DNA of 64,000 nucleotides from assembly GCF_014641595.1 (NCBI RefSeq), contig NZ_BMIA01000001.1, positions 62,001 through 126,000 of the forward strand, written 5' to 3'. Every line of letters begins with the position of its first letter. Within the stretch, counting starts at the first letter, position 1. Below, piece by piece: positions 41,767 through 52,326 of this stretch. The notes under the pieces are model-generated. The model searched no databases. It was not told the origin of the DNA and saw nothing but the letters and a program-made list of their open reading frames with translations. This DNA comes from Dyadobacter endophyticus (GTDB lineage: Bacteria > Bacteroidota > Bacteroidia > Cytophagales > Spirosomataceae). The translations under genes and the position numbers were made by a program.

Positions 41767-44595
41767 ATGAAGTTGTCATTACTGGTTAGTTGCTGGCTGA
41801 CTTTTCTTTCGGCATCCACGCTGCTTGCTCAGACCTACCAATGGAAAAACGTTCAGATGCTGGGTGGAGGATTTGTGACGGGCATTATTTATAGTCCTAC
41901 TCAGCAAAACCTGATCTATGCGCGCACCGACATAGGGGGAGCTTATCGCTGGGATGCTGCCAATAAAATATGGATACCGCTCTCGGATAGCTTCGCTTCC
42001 GGCGATGACTTTGGCGTGGTCAGCATGGCGACCGATCCTTCTAACGCCAATCGGGTGTATATGGCCACCGGCCTTTACACGCAGTCTTGGGGTGCAACAG
42101 GTGCTGTGTATTCCTCAACCGACAGAGGGGCGACGTGGACACGTAATAACCTATCGATTAAACTCGGGGGGAATGAAAACGGGCGCTCAGCCGGTGAACG
42201 CCTGCAAGTGGATCCGAACCTGGGGAGCACCCTTTTCCTGGGTTCCAGTACAGACGGGCTTTGGAAAAGCGCCAACTACGGATCTACGTGGAGTAAAGTC
42301 GGTAGTTTTCCGGTCAGCTCCAGTCCGGTTGGTTCTGGTGGTATTTCTTTTGTGCTTTTTGATAAAAGCAGTAGTTCGTCCGGAACAGCGACGAAAACTA
42401 TCTACGTGGGCGTCATGCAGACAGGTACCAACCTATACAAAAGTACCGACGGAGGAGCTACCTGGACGGCTGTATCCGGCCAGCCAACCAATCTGATGCC
42501 ACATCAGGCGGCTCGGGCTTCCAATGGCATTATTTATCTGTCCTATTCTGACGCCAACGGCCCGAATAACGTCGGTGCCGGGGCGGTGTGGAAGCTGAAT
42601 CCGGCCAGCAATGCCTGGACGAATATATCCCCACCGTCCGGACAGGGGGGCTACGGGGGCATTTCAGTAGATGCACAAAATGCCAATCATGTGATCGTAA
42701 GCACTATGGACCGCTGGTGGCCACGCGATGAAGTTTTTCGCACGACAGATGGCGGCAGCAACTGGACCGGCCTGCTGACCAACGCTACATGGGATCATTC
42801 CTTAGCTCCGTATGCGGCTACCATGAATCCGCACTGGTTGGGTGATGTAGAGATCGATCCATTTAATGCTAATAATGCCTGGTTTGTAACGGGTTACGGA
42901 GTATACAACTCGAACAATCTCGGCACGAGCCCGACCAATTGGATATTTCAAAACAAAGGATTGGAAGAAACTGCCGCCCTGGAACTGATCAGCCCGCCTG
43001 CCGGTGCTCCGCTTTTGAGCGCATTGGGTGATATCGACGGTTTCAAACACGACAACCTGGATGTTTCGCCGGCGGCCGGTCGCTTATCGCCTCAATATGG
43101 CACCAGCCTCAGTATCGATTTTGCGCAGAGCGTTCCCAGTTTTATGGCTCGTACCTACAACAATGCTGGTGGTAAGTACGGCTCCTATTCTACCGATGGC
43201 GGCAGTACCTGGACGTCCTTTGCCAACGCACCAGCCGGAACAACCGGTGGGGGCAATATCGCAGTTTCCGCCGATGGCAACAGACTGGTGTGGGCTCCCG
43301 AGGGCGCTTCCGGGTTGTATTTTTCTACCAACCACGGAACATCCTGGACCGCCTGCGGTGGCGTGCCGGCTAATTTAAAGCCCACATCCGACCGCGTGAA
43401 TTCCCAGAAATTTTATGCATACGACCCTGTGAATGGCAGGATTTGGGTGAGTACCAACGGAGGAGCTTCCTTTTCCATACAGGCTACCGGACTGCCGGCG
43501 GTTCCCGACTATCAGGCGTGGTTAACCAGAATTCGGACCGTTTTTGGCTCGGAAGGTGACATTTGGCTCGCTAATCCCAGCGGTGTGTATCGTTCTACGA
43601 ACTCCGGCACCACTTTTGCCCAAGTGAGCACTGCACAAAATGCTACGGCAGTTTCCTTTGGAAAAGCAGCACCCGGCAAAACCTATCCTGCGGTTTTTAT
43701 CGTCGGTACGGTGAACGGCACTGCCGGCTTTTACCGTTCGGACGACGGTGGTGCCAGCTGGACGCGTATAAACGATGCCCAGCACCAATATGGCACGGTT
43801 ACCACCATTACCGGCGATCCGCGTGTGTACGGCAGGTTGTACCTGGGAGGAACCGGCCGGGGAATTATTTACGGAGATATACAAAATTCTTCTTCGGTTA
43901 TTTCGGGAGCAACCTACCGCATTATCGCAAGACACAGCAATCAACTGATGGACCTCGTCGGCGCGTCGACTGCTGATGGGGCGCAGGTAGACCAATGGCC
44001 TGGCAATGGCGGCTCTAACCAGCATTGGGTAGTGACAGCCGACGGAAGCGGGTACTATACTTTAAAGGTAGTTCATAGTGGCAAAAACCTGGACATTAGT
44101 GGGTTTTCCCTGAATGACGGCGCGAAAGTGCAGCAGTGGACAGCTGGCGCAGGCACCAACCAGCAGTTTCAGTTGATTGATGTCGGAGACGGCTATTACC
44201 AGATCAAGGCCAGGCATAGCGGTAAATGTCTCGACGTGGCAGCCGCTTCGGTGGCTAATGGAGCCCTCATTCAGCAATGGGCCTGTAACAATGCAACCAA
44301 CCAGCAATTCCGGCTCGAACAGGTAAGTACGGCAAGCGCTTCTCGGGTGGCAGGTCCGGAACTGGTAGAATTTGAGAGAAGGGCAATGGTTTATCCTAAT
44401 CCATCTTCCCAACTTTTCCAGATCAGAGCAAATTCTGATTTTACCTATGAAATTTATGATTCGGTAGGCAGGAAAGTAGAAAGTGGCGAGGGGAAAGACG
44501 GAACCTTGGTCGGTCAGACGCTGCGCCCTGGCCTGCATTTAATCAGGTTGCATATGGGTGGGGTAAGCAAAGTCATCAAGCTACTTAAACAGTAA
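41767..44595 (+). CDS. Secreted GH74-type glycosidase with ricin-B lectin and T9SS domains
   Basis: The ATG at 41767 (MKLSLLVSCWLTFLSASTLL, then AQTYQWKNV) gives a clear signal peptide; the longer frame from 41629 would place it internally. The mature protein has GH74-like seven-bladed propellers with BNR repeats (STDGGATWT, STDRGATWT). Catalytic Asp candidates are in ARTDIGGAYRWD (early) and ALGDIDGFKHDNL (mid). Then comes a ricin-B/CBM13-like lectin domain (three repeats, e.g. LVGASTADGAQVDQWPGNGG) and a T9SS C-terminal signal (MVYPNPSSQLFQIRAN). GH74 enzymes cut xyloglucan. Length 942. It has no SusCD partner next door. Confidence 0.88.
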   Translation: MKLSLLVSCWLTFLSASTLLAQTYQWKNVQMLGGGFVTGIIYSPTQQNLIYARTDIGGAYRWDAANKIWIPLSDSFASGDDFGVVSMATDPSNANRVYMATGLYTQSWGATGAVYSSTDRGATWTRNNLSIKLGGNENGRSAGERLQVDPNLGSTLFLGSSTDGLWKSANYGSTWSKVGSFPVSSSPVGSGGISFVLFDKSSSSSGTATKTIYVGVMQTGTNLYKSTDGGATWTAVSGQPTNLMPHQAARASNGIIYLSYSDANGPNNVGAGAVWKLNPASNAWTNISPPSGQGGYGGISVDAQNANHVIVSTMDRWWPRDEVFRTTDGGSNWTGLLTNATWDHSLAPYAATMNPHWLGDVEIDPFNANNAWFVTGYGVYNSNNLGTSPTNWIFQNKGLEETAALELISPPAGAPLLSALGDIDGFKHDNLDVSPAAGRLSPQYGTSLSIDFAQSVPSFMARTYNNAGGKYGSYSTDGGSTWTSFANAPAGTTGGGNIAVSADGNRLVWAPEGASGLYFSTNHGTSWTACGGVPANLKPTSDRVNSQKFYAYDPVNGRIWVSTNGGASFSIQATGLPAVPDYQAWLTRIRTVFGSEGDIWLANPSGVYRSTNSGTTFAQVSTAQNATAVSFGKAAPGKTYPAVFIVGTVNGTAGFYRSDDGGASWTRINDAQHQYGTVTTITGDPRVYGRLYLGGTGRGIIYGDIQNSSSVISGATYRIIARHSNQLMDLVGASTADGAQVDQWPGNGGSNQHWVVTADGSGYYTLKVVHSGKNLDISGFSLNDGAKVQQWTAGAGTNQQFQLIDVGDGYYQIKARHSGKCLDVAAASVANGALIQQWACNNATNQQFRLEQVSTASASRVAGPELVEFERRAMVYPNPSSQLFQIRANSDFTYEIYDSVGRKVESGEGKDGTLVGQTLRPGLHLIRLHMGGVSKVIKLLKQ

Positions 44596-44736
44596 TGAAA
44601 GGTGCCTGGTAGGAATAGTTTGTACTTAATTTGATCGATAAGGTTTTTTAAAATCAGGTAATTGTAATGGATTGCGCGTAGGGCGATCTGGCACTTCGGT
44701 CATGCACCGGGGCGCATTTAGATATAGTGGTTAACC

Positions 44737-44762
44737 TTGGCCGGAGAATTTACTTCGGCCAA
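44737..44762 (+). terminator. Hairpin after the GH74 gene
   Basis: TTGGCCG (44737-44743) and CGGCCAA (44756-44762) form a 7-bp GC-rich stem with a 12-base loop, followed by TTTACTT. A weak terminator candidate about 140 bases after the GH74 stop. Confidence 0.35.
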
Positions 44763-44799
44763 TTTACTTGCTTGTACAGAATACCCATCCGCATTGAGC

Positions 44800-44960
44800 A
44801 ATGGTCTAACAGACGACGATCAGATGTGATATTTTCCAGATAGCCTGTCAGCATCAATTTGAAGGAAACGAAGGGATCAATTGATGGATTCCCGTTTTGC
44901 CATACAGCTCGCGAGTCTGCTTGTATAAAAATTGCAAATCGAGCGTTTCGCTAAGCCCGA
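44800..44960 (-). pseudogene. IS1182-type transposase fragment (second copy)
   Basis: This stretch matches 20700-20880, the part of the transposase encoding residues near FYRRLSETLDLQFLYRDTSE, at roughly four in five bases, with small deletions. Only about 150 bases remain and no open frame survives. It shows that a relative of the element at 20 kb once stood here. Confidence 0.85.
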
Positions 44961-45064
44961 TAAGCAGCTCATTTTTCTCTCTATTTGGGTATGCCTGTCA
45001 ATCTACCCATCTAAATCAAGGCTTTGTTTGGCTTGAAGACTGGCATTTTGTTCTCAACAGTCAT

Positions 45065-47473
45065 TTAAACCGGATACATTGAAGGATCCGCATTCCATTT
45101 CCATTCCAAAATCTCAGGCATATCTTCTCCGTGCATTTCGATGTAGGCTTTGTGGTCGATCAGCTTGTCGCGGAGATATTGTTTGGTATAGGCACCTTTT
45201 GAGCCTAGGTCGGGCAAGCGGTCGATCACGTCGCTCACCAGATGGAACCGGTCCAGGTCGTTGAGTACCACCATATCGAAAGGTGTGGTGGTCGTGCCCT
45301 CGCCTTTGTAACCACGAACGTGCAGGTTTTTGTGGTTTGTTCGGCGGTAGGTGAGGCGGTGGATCAATAGCGGATAGCCGTGAAATGCGAAAATAATGGG
45401 TTTGTCCTTGGTGAAAAGGATATCGAAATCCTTGTCGTTCAGGCCGTGTGGATGCACGCTTTCGGGTTGGAGCGTCATCAGGTCCACTACATTAATCACC
45501 CTTATTTTAATTTCCGGTAGATGTTCCCTCAGGATTTGAACGGCGGCGATCGTTTCGAGCGTGGGTACATCTCCGGCGCAGGCCATCACCACATCGGGCT
45601 CGAAACCTTCGTCGTTGCTGGCCCATTTCCAGATTCCCAGCCCGGCCGTGCAGTGTTTTACAGCCGCATTCATGTCCAGCCATTGCATTTCAGGCTGTTT
45701 TCCAGCGACGATCACGTTGATGTAATCCCGGCTTCTGAGACAGTGATCAGTCACCGAAAGCAGCGTATTGGCATCCGGTGGCAGGTAAATGCGGACAATA
45801 TCCGCTGTTTTGTTGGCCACAACATCCAGAAATCCGGGATCCTGGTGGCTGTTTCCATTGTGGTCCTGTCTCCATACATGCGAGGTAAGCAGGTAATTCA
45901 GCGAGGCGATCGGTTTGCGCCAGGGTAGGGCCCGGGAAACTTTCAGCCATTTTGCATGCTGGTTGAACATCGAATCCACAATGTGAATGAATGCCTCATA
46001 GCAGGAAAACAGCCCGTGCCTGCCGGTGAGCAAGTAACCTTCCAGCCAGCCCTGGCAAAGATGTTCGCTTAAAACTTCCATCACGCGGCCATCGGGCGAA
46101 ATATGGTTGTCGCCCGGAATAATTTCCGCTGTGGAAGTCCGGTCGGTAATGTCGAATAAATGGGAAAGCCGGTTGGAGGATGTTTCATCCGGCCCGAATA
46201 TCCTGAAATTCCGTTCGTGCCAGTTTGCTTTCATCACCTCCCTCAGAAATTCACCCATGGCCGACGTCGCTTCGGCCTTACTGTTTCCAGGCGAGGGCAC
46301 CGGCACGGCATGCGCGCGGAAATCGGGCATTTGTAAATCTACCAGAAGCGAGCCGCCATTGGCACTCGGATTGGCACCCATTCGCCGGTTCTCTGCCGGG
46401 GCGAGTTCGGCCAGTTCGCCAGCCAGCTTTCCATTTCCGTCAAAAAGCAGTTCAGGATGGTAGCTTTTCATCCACGTTTCCAGCATTTGCACATGCTCAG
46501 GTTTGGTAGCCAGTTCGGCCAATGGCACCTGATGCGCGCGCCAGGTGCCTTCAATTTGCAGGCCGTCCACGGTTTTAGGGCCCGTCCATCCCTTGGGCGT
46601 GCGGAAAATGATCATCGGCCAGGCAGGGCGTTCTTTGAACCCGTAAACCCGCGCAGCACTTTGAATCTGCCTGATTTCTTCCACGACAATGTCCAAAGTC
46701 GAAGCCAGCAATTCGTGCATGGTTTCCGGATCGTCGCCTTCCACGAAATATGGATTGTAGCCATATCCGCGGAAAAGCTGCTCTAATTCCACTTTCGGAA
46801 TCCGTGCCAGCACAGTAGGATTAGCGATTTTATAACCATTCAAATGCAGGATTGGAAGTACTGCGCCGTCATGGGCCGGGTTGAGGAACTTGTTGGAATG
46901 CCAGCTCGTGGCCAGTGCCCCGGTTTCGGCTTCGCCGTCACCCACCACACAAGCAGCGATCAGGTACGGATTGTCAAAAACAGCCCCGAATGCATGTACA
47001 AGTGAGTAACCGAGTTCCCCGCCCTCGTTGATGGATCCAGGCGTTTCCGGCGCCACGTGACTGGGAATGCCACCTGGAAAGGAGAACTGTTTGAAAAGTT
47101 TCTGCATTCCGGTTTCATCCTCTGAAATATCTGGGTAAACCTCGCTGTAAGTGCCTTCGAGATAGGTATTGGCCACCAGTCCGGGTCCGCCGTGGCCGGG
47201 ACCTGCTACGTAGATGACATTCAGGTCATATTGCTTGATAATACGGTTCAGGTGGACGTAAATAAAATTCAGTCCGGGCGTCGTGCCCCAGTGGCCGAGC
47301 AGCCGTGGTTTGATATGTTCGAGCGTCAATCGCTCTTTCAGCAACGGATTGCCGTACAGGTATATCTGGCCGACCGACAAATAGTTAGCCGCATGCCAGT
47401 AAGCATTCATTTTCCTTAACAGTTCGGGCGATAGAGTTTTCACCCCCATATCAACATCTTGCATTTTCATCAT
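45065..47473 (-). CDS. xfp: Phosphoketolase (xylulose-5-phosphate/fructose-6-phosphate)
   Basis: An 802-residue thiamine-diphosphate enzyme that splits xylulose-5-P or fructose-6-P with phosphate to acetyl-P and glyceraldehyde-3-P or erythrose-4-P. Visible hallmarks are [59 protein letters not shown], the thiamine site [20 protein letters not shown], and the C-terminal [19 protein letters not shown]. Length is normal. The ATG at 47470 is an alternative start. Acetate kinase lies just upstream (17-base gap), which together gives ATP from acetyl-P. Confidence 0.97.
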   Translation of the reverse strand: MMKMQDVDMGVKTLSPELLRKMNAYWHAANYLSVGQIYLYGNPLLKERLTLEHIKPRLLGHWGTTPGLNFIYVHLNRIIKQYDLNVIYVAGPGHGGPGLVANTYLEGTYSEVYPDISEDETGMQKLFKQFSFPGGIPSHVAPETPGSINEGGELGYSLVHAFGAVFDNPYLIAACVVGDGEAETGALATSWHSNKFLNPAHDGAVLPILHLNGYKIANPTVLARIPKVELEQLFRGYGYNPYFVEGDDPETMHELLASTLDIVVEEIRQIQSAARVYGFKERPAWPMIIFRTPKGWTGPKTVDGLQIEGTWRAHQVPLAELATKPEHVQMLETWMKSYHPELLFDGNGKLAGELAELAPAENRRMGANPSANGGSLLVDLQMPDFRAHAVPVPSPGNSKAEATSAMGEFLREVMKANWHERNFRIFGPDETSSNRLSHLFDITDRTSTAEIIPGDNHISPDGRVMEVLSEHLCQGWLEGYLLTGRHGLFSCYEAFIHIVDSMFNQHAKWLKVSRALPWRKPIASLNYLLTSHVWRQDHNGNSHQDPGFLDVVANKTADIVRIYLPPDANTLLSVTDHCLRSRDYINVIVAGKQPEMQWLDMNAAVKHCTAGLGIWKWASNDEGFEPDVVMACAGDVPTLETIAAVQILREHLPEIKIRVINVVDLMTLQPESVHPHGLNDKDFDILFTKDKPIIFAFHGYPLLIHRLTYRRTNHKNLHVRGYKGEGTTTTPFDMVVLNDLDRFHLVSDVIDRLPDLGSKGAYTKQYLRDKLIDHKAYIEMHGEDMPEILEWKWNADPSMYPV

Positions 47474-47490
47474 CCTTATTGTTTAATGAC

Positions 47491-48675
47491 TTAATTTAAA
47501 ACCTGGCTGACGAGCCTTGCGATCATTAATTCTTCATTCGTAGCAATCACCCGGACAGTCACTTTGTCAGCGATGTCCGAAATAATTGCCTCATTTTTTC
47601 GATTTCGTTCTTCATCCAGACCGATGCCCAGAAAACTAAGATCCTTGCAAATCTCGCTGCGGATCTGCGGGATGTTTTCCCCAATACCTCCCGAAAAAAC
47701 GAGGTTATCGACACCTCCCAGCACAGCAGCGAAAGAGCCGATGTGTTTTTTTATCTGATAGCAAAAAAGCGCGATTGCTTCTTCGGCGCGGTGATCGGTT
47801 GTTTGTAGCTGCATTAATTCCTGCATGTCCGAACTTGTTTCAGATACGCCGATCAGTCCCGATTCATGGTTGACCAGGTGATTAAACTTTTTAGCGCTAA
47901 GCTTTTCAAACTGTATCATATACGAGGCAATCCCCGGATCAATATCTCCGCTGCGGGTTCCCATCATCAGGCCCGAGGCCGGGGTAAAGCCCATGCTTGT
48001 ATCGAGGCATCGGCCTTCCTTTACAGCAGCCACACTTGCTCCGTTTCCCAAATGTGCCAGTATAACCTTCCCGCTAGCAACCTCTTTGCCTGCCAGGCGT
48101 TCCAGTTCTTGCATCAGATATGCATAGGAAATGCCGTGAAAGCCGTACCTATGTAGACCCTTCTCGCTAAACCGACGGGGGATAGCCAACCGTTTTGCGA
48201 CGGCGGGCATGTTTGAATGGAATGCAGTGTCAAAACAGGCGATTTGTTTTAATGCAGGATGGCGTTGGCTGAAAAGTTCGATCAGCTTAATCTCTTCCGG
48301 TAAATGCTCGGGATCGTAAGGGCTGATCGTTTTGAGATAGGCTAATAATTCAGGCGTTATTTCCTGCGGTTCTGTCTGTTCCATCCCATGAACGATCCGG
48401 TGGCCGACGGTAGAAACCTGGGGAAATTCTTGCTGATTTTCCAGCCATTCTACCAGAAACCGTGCGGCATGTTCAAAGGTGTTCTCCCGGACGCGCAGGT
48501 TTTTGGGCTTTTCAGAAGTATTCGTAGTTAAAACGGGCTCAGTAGTGTTGTTCCCTATGTTATAAAGCTTCCCTTTAAGCAATAATGTAAACGCCGCCTC
48601 AGCTACCCGATAAAAGGCAAACCTGATGCTTGATGAGCCTCCATTGATGATAAGCAGTGATTTCTCCGTGTTCAT
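47491..48675 (-). CDS. ackA: Acetate kinase
   Basis: The ATG at 48675 (MNTEKSLLIINGGSSSIRFA) is preferred to the TTG at 48684. The 394-residue product has the acetokinase fold: NGGSSSIRF at the start, GHRIVHGMEQTE, HLGNGASVAAVKEGRCLDTS and GFTPASGLMMGTRSGDIDPG. In usual acetate kinases the first motif is N-x-GSSSLK; here it is GSSSIR. It converts acetyl-P plus ADP to acetate plus ATP. Forms a two-gene operon with phosphoketolase, starting divergently from the P-type ATPase. Confidence 0.95.
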   Translation of the reverse strand: MNTEKSLLIINGGSSSIRFAFYRVAEAAFTLLLKGKLYNIGNNTTEPVLTTNTSEKPKNLRVRENTFEHAARFLVEWLENQQEFPQVSTVGHRIVHGMEQTEPQEITPELLAYLKTISPYDPEHLPEEIKLIELFSQRHPALKQIACFDTAFHSNMPAVAKRLAIPRRFSEKGLHRYGFHGISYAYLMQELERLAGKEVASGKVILAHLGNGASVAAVKEGRCLDTSMGFTPASGLMMGTRSGDIDPGIASYMIQFEKLSAKKFNHLVNHESGLIGVSETSSDMQELMQLQTTDHRAEEAIALFCYQIKKHIGSFAAVLGGVDNLVFSGGIGENIPQIRSEICKDLSFLGIGLDEERNRKNEAIISDIADKVTVRVIATNEELMIARLVSQVLN

Positions 48676-48842
48676 ATTGATCAAGCCTTTTCATCGGATC
48701 GTGTTTCATACAAGTTACTATTATCGAGCCTGCAGAATGGTGATCAGGATCATCTTTTGAAATGAGTATCAACACCGTCTTTCCATTAGGTAGCACGCAT
48801 TTTGCAACGAGTGGTTTAATACATGTTTTTGAATGAAAATCT

Positions 48843-51509
48843 ATGTCGAAATCCTTTCAGGAAATAAGTGCGCAGCAATTGGCGGAAGCGCTCCAAACGG
48901 ATATTACAAAAGGGCTTTCTACTGCGGAGGCGGCAGCAAGGAACGAGCGTTTGGGCCTCAATGAGCTCAGCCGGGAAAAGCCTGAGAGCCTTTGGTCGAT
49001 ATTGCTGAGGCAGGTCAATAGCCTTATCGTGTGGATATTGGCGGTTGCGGCCATCGTATCATTTTGGTTAGGGGACACCATTGAAGGCTTCGCGGTACTT
49101 GCCGTCATCATCATCAATGCAGCAACAGGCTTCATATTGGAATACAACGCGCGCGAGTCGATGGAGGCGCTCCGCAAGCTCGATACCACGCCGGCGAGAG
49201 TGTTGAGGGATGGGCAAATCGACGAAATCCCTTCCGAGCGCGTCACAGAGGGCGATATTTTGGTCCTTGAAGCAGGCGATTTGATCCCGGCGGATGCCAA
49301 CATCGTCCAGACCAACCAGCTGGAAGTCGATGAATCGGCATTGACAGGCGAATCAGTCCCATCTGCCAAGGGCGTTGATCCGTCGGCCGCGGAGGCGGCT
49401 TTGGGTGACCAGCATAACCGGTTATTCAAAGGAACGGCGATCACCAACGGGAATGCGAAAGCCATTGTTACCGGCATTGGACAGGCAACTGAACTGGGCA
49501 AAATCGCGACGATGGTCCAGCAGGCGAAACGTACCGCGACGCCGCTCGAAGCCAAACTCGATTCGCTAGCCAAAGTGCTGATCTGGATCACGATCGGTTT
49601 AGCGATGTTGTTTTTGGTAGTGGGGCTGATTCGTGGCGAAGAAACCAAGCAATTGATAGAAACGGCGGTTGCACTTGCCATTGCAGCCATACCGGAAGGA
49701 ATGTCGGTTGTCGCCACGGTCGCGCTGGCTTACGGAATGCTCAGGTTGGCCGAAAAGAAGGTGATTGTCAAACGGCTTTCAGCAGTTGAAACGCTGGGAG
49801 GGACCAATGTTATTTTTACGGATAAAACCGGCACGCTGACTCAAAACAAAATCGAAGTGCGTCAGCTTCATTTTCCGGCCGGTGATTTATCGGTGATCCT
49901 GCACCCGGAAAAAGCCGGGGACGAGGCGATGGAGCTAACAGGTGAAGACACAGGACTTTCCAATTCTAGAGAATTTGCATTGTTGGCGAGGGTAGGGGCG
50001 TTGGCTAACAATGCCCAACTGACTTCCGGGCATTCGAACAGAAAGCAAATAGGTGATCCGGTTGAAATTGCGCTATTGCGATTCGCCCAGGCCGCAGGAG
50101 TCGATTTGGAAGATTTAGGTTCTAACTACATTAGAAAAGCCGAGGAAGCATTCAGCTCGGATACGCGCATCATGGCCACGCTGCACGAGTCAGCGGCGAC
50201 CTATTATGTGGCTGTGAAAGGTGCTGTGGAGGAAGTATCTGAACTGTGCCATTGGAAGAATGATACCGAGAGGAAAAGCGAACTTGAAATTTCCGAGCGC
50301 ATGGCTGCCGACGGTTTGCGTACGCTGGCCTTTGCCTACCGCGAGTCAGCGCAAATGCCTTCGGCGGATTTCACCAAGGAAGAGAAGCTGATTTACCTCG
50401 GACTTATTGGTTTCCTCGATCCGCCGCGAAAAGAAGTAACGCCAGCCCTGATGGCTTGCCATGATGCTGGCATTAAGGTGATTATGGTAACGGGCGATCA
50501 TCCCGCGACGTCTTTGAACATTGCCAAGCAAGTCAATCTGGTTCAACCGGATGAGCAGCTGGTTTTGACAGGAAAGGATCTTCAATCGTTTAATTTTTCT
50601 TGCAAAACCGATCAGGAAAAAATGCTGAAATGCCAGGTGTTCGCGCGGGTAAATCCTGCTCAAAAACTGGATATGATCGATTTTTACCAAAAGCAGGGCG
50701 ACATCGTCGGCATGACCGGCGACGGGGTGAATGATGCACCGGCTCTGAAAAAATCCGACATAGGCATTGCCATGGGCCTGCGGGGCACGGCCGTGGCCGC
50801 AGAGGCCGCGGATATGATCTTAAAGGATGATTCTTTTACATCTATTGTGAAAGCCATTGGCCAGGGACGCGTCATTTTCGAGAATATCAGAAAGTTCATT
50901 GTCTTCCTGCTCTCTTGTAATATGAGCGAGATTTTCGTCGTCACTTTTGCAGGTTTTTTGAATGTAGGCAATCCGTTGCTGCCCTTGCAAATCCTTTTTA
51001 TCAACATCGTCACAGATGTATTCCCGGCTCTTGCATTGGGTGTAGGTAAAGAGAATGTTAAATTAATGCAATTCCCGCCCAGAGATCCGAAAAGGCCGGT
51101 TCTCGAATTGAAAGACTGGCGCAGGATCGTGTATTATGCGCTGGTCATGACGCTCTGTGTTTTAGGCGCATTTTGGTTTGGGACAAGTCAGCTGGGATTG
51201 AGTCATCAGGAAGGCAACACGGTTACTTTTTACGCTTTGTCGCTGGCGCAGTTGCTGCATGTTTTCAACCTTTATTCAGGGAAAGGAAAGTTTTTTGGCA
51301 ACGAAATCACCCGAAACAAATTCATTTGGCATGCACATGCTTTGTGTATCCTGATCCTTTTAGCAACGTATTACATTCCCTTTATAAAACAAATGCTCTC
51401 ATTGCAGGATCTGGATATGCTTTCTTTGCGACTGATATTGGCGGCGGGGCTGTTTCCGCTTTTGATTATCCAGTCAGTAAGGTTTTTCTCTTCGGGAAAG
51501 TTACATTAG
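48843..51509 (+). CDS. P-type cation-transporting ATPase (P2-like)
   Basis: An 888-residue ATPase. A cation-ATPase N domain lies at residues 3-75 (STAEAAARNERLGLNELSRE); the actuator domain has DESALTGESVPSAKG; the M4 region has AIPEGMSVVATVALAYGMLR; the phosphorylation site DKTGTLTQNK has Asp 327; nucleotide and hinge motifs are MVTGDHPATS and MTGDGVNDAPALKKSDIGIA. The C-terminal membrane domain has six segments. Substrate is probably Ca2+ or Mn2+ by family, not decidable here. It is transcribed divergently from the phosphoketolase operon. Confidence 0.93.
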   Translation: MSKSFQEISAQQLAEALQTDITKGLSTAEAAARNERLGLNELSREKPESLWSILLRQVNSLIVWILAVAAIVSFWLGDTIEGFAVLAVIIINAATGFILEYNARESMEALRKLDTTPARVLRDGQIDEIPSERVTEGDILVLEAGDLIPADANIVQTNQLEVDESALTGESVPSAKGVDPSAAEAALGDQHNRLFKGTAITNGNAKAIVTGIGQATELGKIATMVQQAKRTATPLEAKLDSLAKVLIWITIGLAMLFLVVGLIRGEETKQLIETAVALAIAAIPEGMSVVATVALAYGMLRLAEKKVIVKRLSAVETLGGTNVIFTDKTGTLTQNKIEVRQLHFPAGDLSVILHPEKAGDEAMELTGEDTGLSNSREFALLARVGALANNAQLTSGHSNRKQIGDPVEIALLRFAQAAGVDLEDLGSNYIRKAEEAFSSDTRIMATLHESAATYYVAVKGAVEEVSELCHWKNDTERKSELEISERMAADGLRTLAFAYRESAQMPSADFTKEEKLIYLGLIGFLDPPRKEVTPALMACHDAGIKVIMVTGDHPATSLNIAKQVNLVQPDEQLVLTGKDLQSFNFSCKTDQEKMLKCQVFARVNPAQKLDMIDFYQKQGDIVGMTGDGVNDAPALKKSDIGIAMGLRGTAVAAEAADMILKDDSFTSIVKAIGQGRVIFENIRKFIVFLLSCNMSEIFVVTFAGFLNVGNPLLPLQILFINIVTDVFPALALGVGKENVKLMQFPPRDPKRPVLELKDWRRIVYYALVMTLCVLGAFWFGTSQLGLSHQEGNTVTFYALSLAQLLHVFNLYSGKGKFFGNEITRNKFIWHAHALCILILLATYYIPFIKQMLSLQDLDMLSLRLILAAGLFPLLIIQSVRFFSSGKLH

Positions 51510-51883
51510 CGCTGAATGAGCTATTGGATGATGACACTGGAAGGTGGTGCTGTCTCGCGAGCGAGAATTTTGAGACGAACATCCGAATGCTCTAAGAGTA
51601 AAAGGACTCGTTATCTTCCGACTTTTTGAAACGGGTAAACTTTAATTGGTACCTAGATTGTAGCATCATTTGACTTTTGAAAGCTTGATAAGTCCCATTC
51701 GGCAGCGCAAAGATGGCCAATATTACAAGGATTTTTCAGAACACCAGGATCGCAATTTGCATTTGCGACTCTGTTGTTCGAATGATTGCGGTCCCTCGAC
51801 CTTTAAGTTTTGCAGCAATGAGCCGGAAGGTGAGAATAGCCCATCCCTTAATTTTCCCACATTTTCACTGATTCTCGATTTTC
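51510..51883. other. Gene-free stretch after the P-type ATPase
   Basis: A 75-codon plus-strand frame (51670-51897) has atypical composition. No terminator or repeat that I can support. Confidence 0.4.
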
Positions 51884-52178
51884 TCACTCGCCAGTAAAGC
51901 ATCGTTGTTCTAATGCTTCGAAGCTCAATAACATTCCCAGCAAAAACTCTAAAAAATCAATCAGCGCCTGTTGCTCTTTGACCATACCGGCAAAGCCAGC
52001 CGAGAAGTGGCCGGTCGCAATTACAGCCCAAGCAGACGATGTTCCAAGCTCTATCAGGCTGATCCCCGATGGTAGTCTGAGAAAACGGATATTAATATAG
52101 GAAAAGGCCGCAGCCAGTGTGGTTAGGATTGAAAAAAGGATAAAAATATTTCCATGTTGTTTGCGATGTCTTATAACA
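51884..52178 (-). pseudogene. N-terminal remnant of a CPA1-type cation/proton antiporter
   Basis: A frame without an ATG reads NIFILFSILTTLAAAFSYIN, IRFLRLPSGISLIELGTSSA, WAVIATGHFSAGFAGMVKEQ and ALIDFLEFLLGMLLSFEALE, then stops. This fits the first 90 residues of CPA1 antiporters, where a Y-x-N-x-R-F-L-x-L-P helix pair is followed by DFxExLLGxMLSFLLFAGAL. The usual ATG is replaced by an out-of-frame start, and the sequence breaks after MLLSF. The other 75 per cent is gone. Confidence 0.75.
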
Positions 52179-52326
52179 ATGGTTTATGTGTTTTTTGAAG
52201 GTGCTTAAATGCAGATGAGCAGTATTTTGGAAGCGTAACGGATGCAAGCCACGGCTCTTAACACATGCCTTGCCAGAAAAAGCATGTGCCGAGCGAGCAA
52301 AAATTGTAAAATGCAGATAGCCGGGA

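Noticed and set aside
51670..51897. Plus-strand frame of 75 codons
   Set aside because: Composition is not protein-like and it overlaps the antiporter remnant on the other strand.
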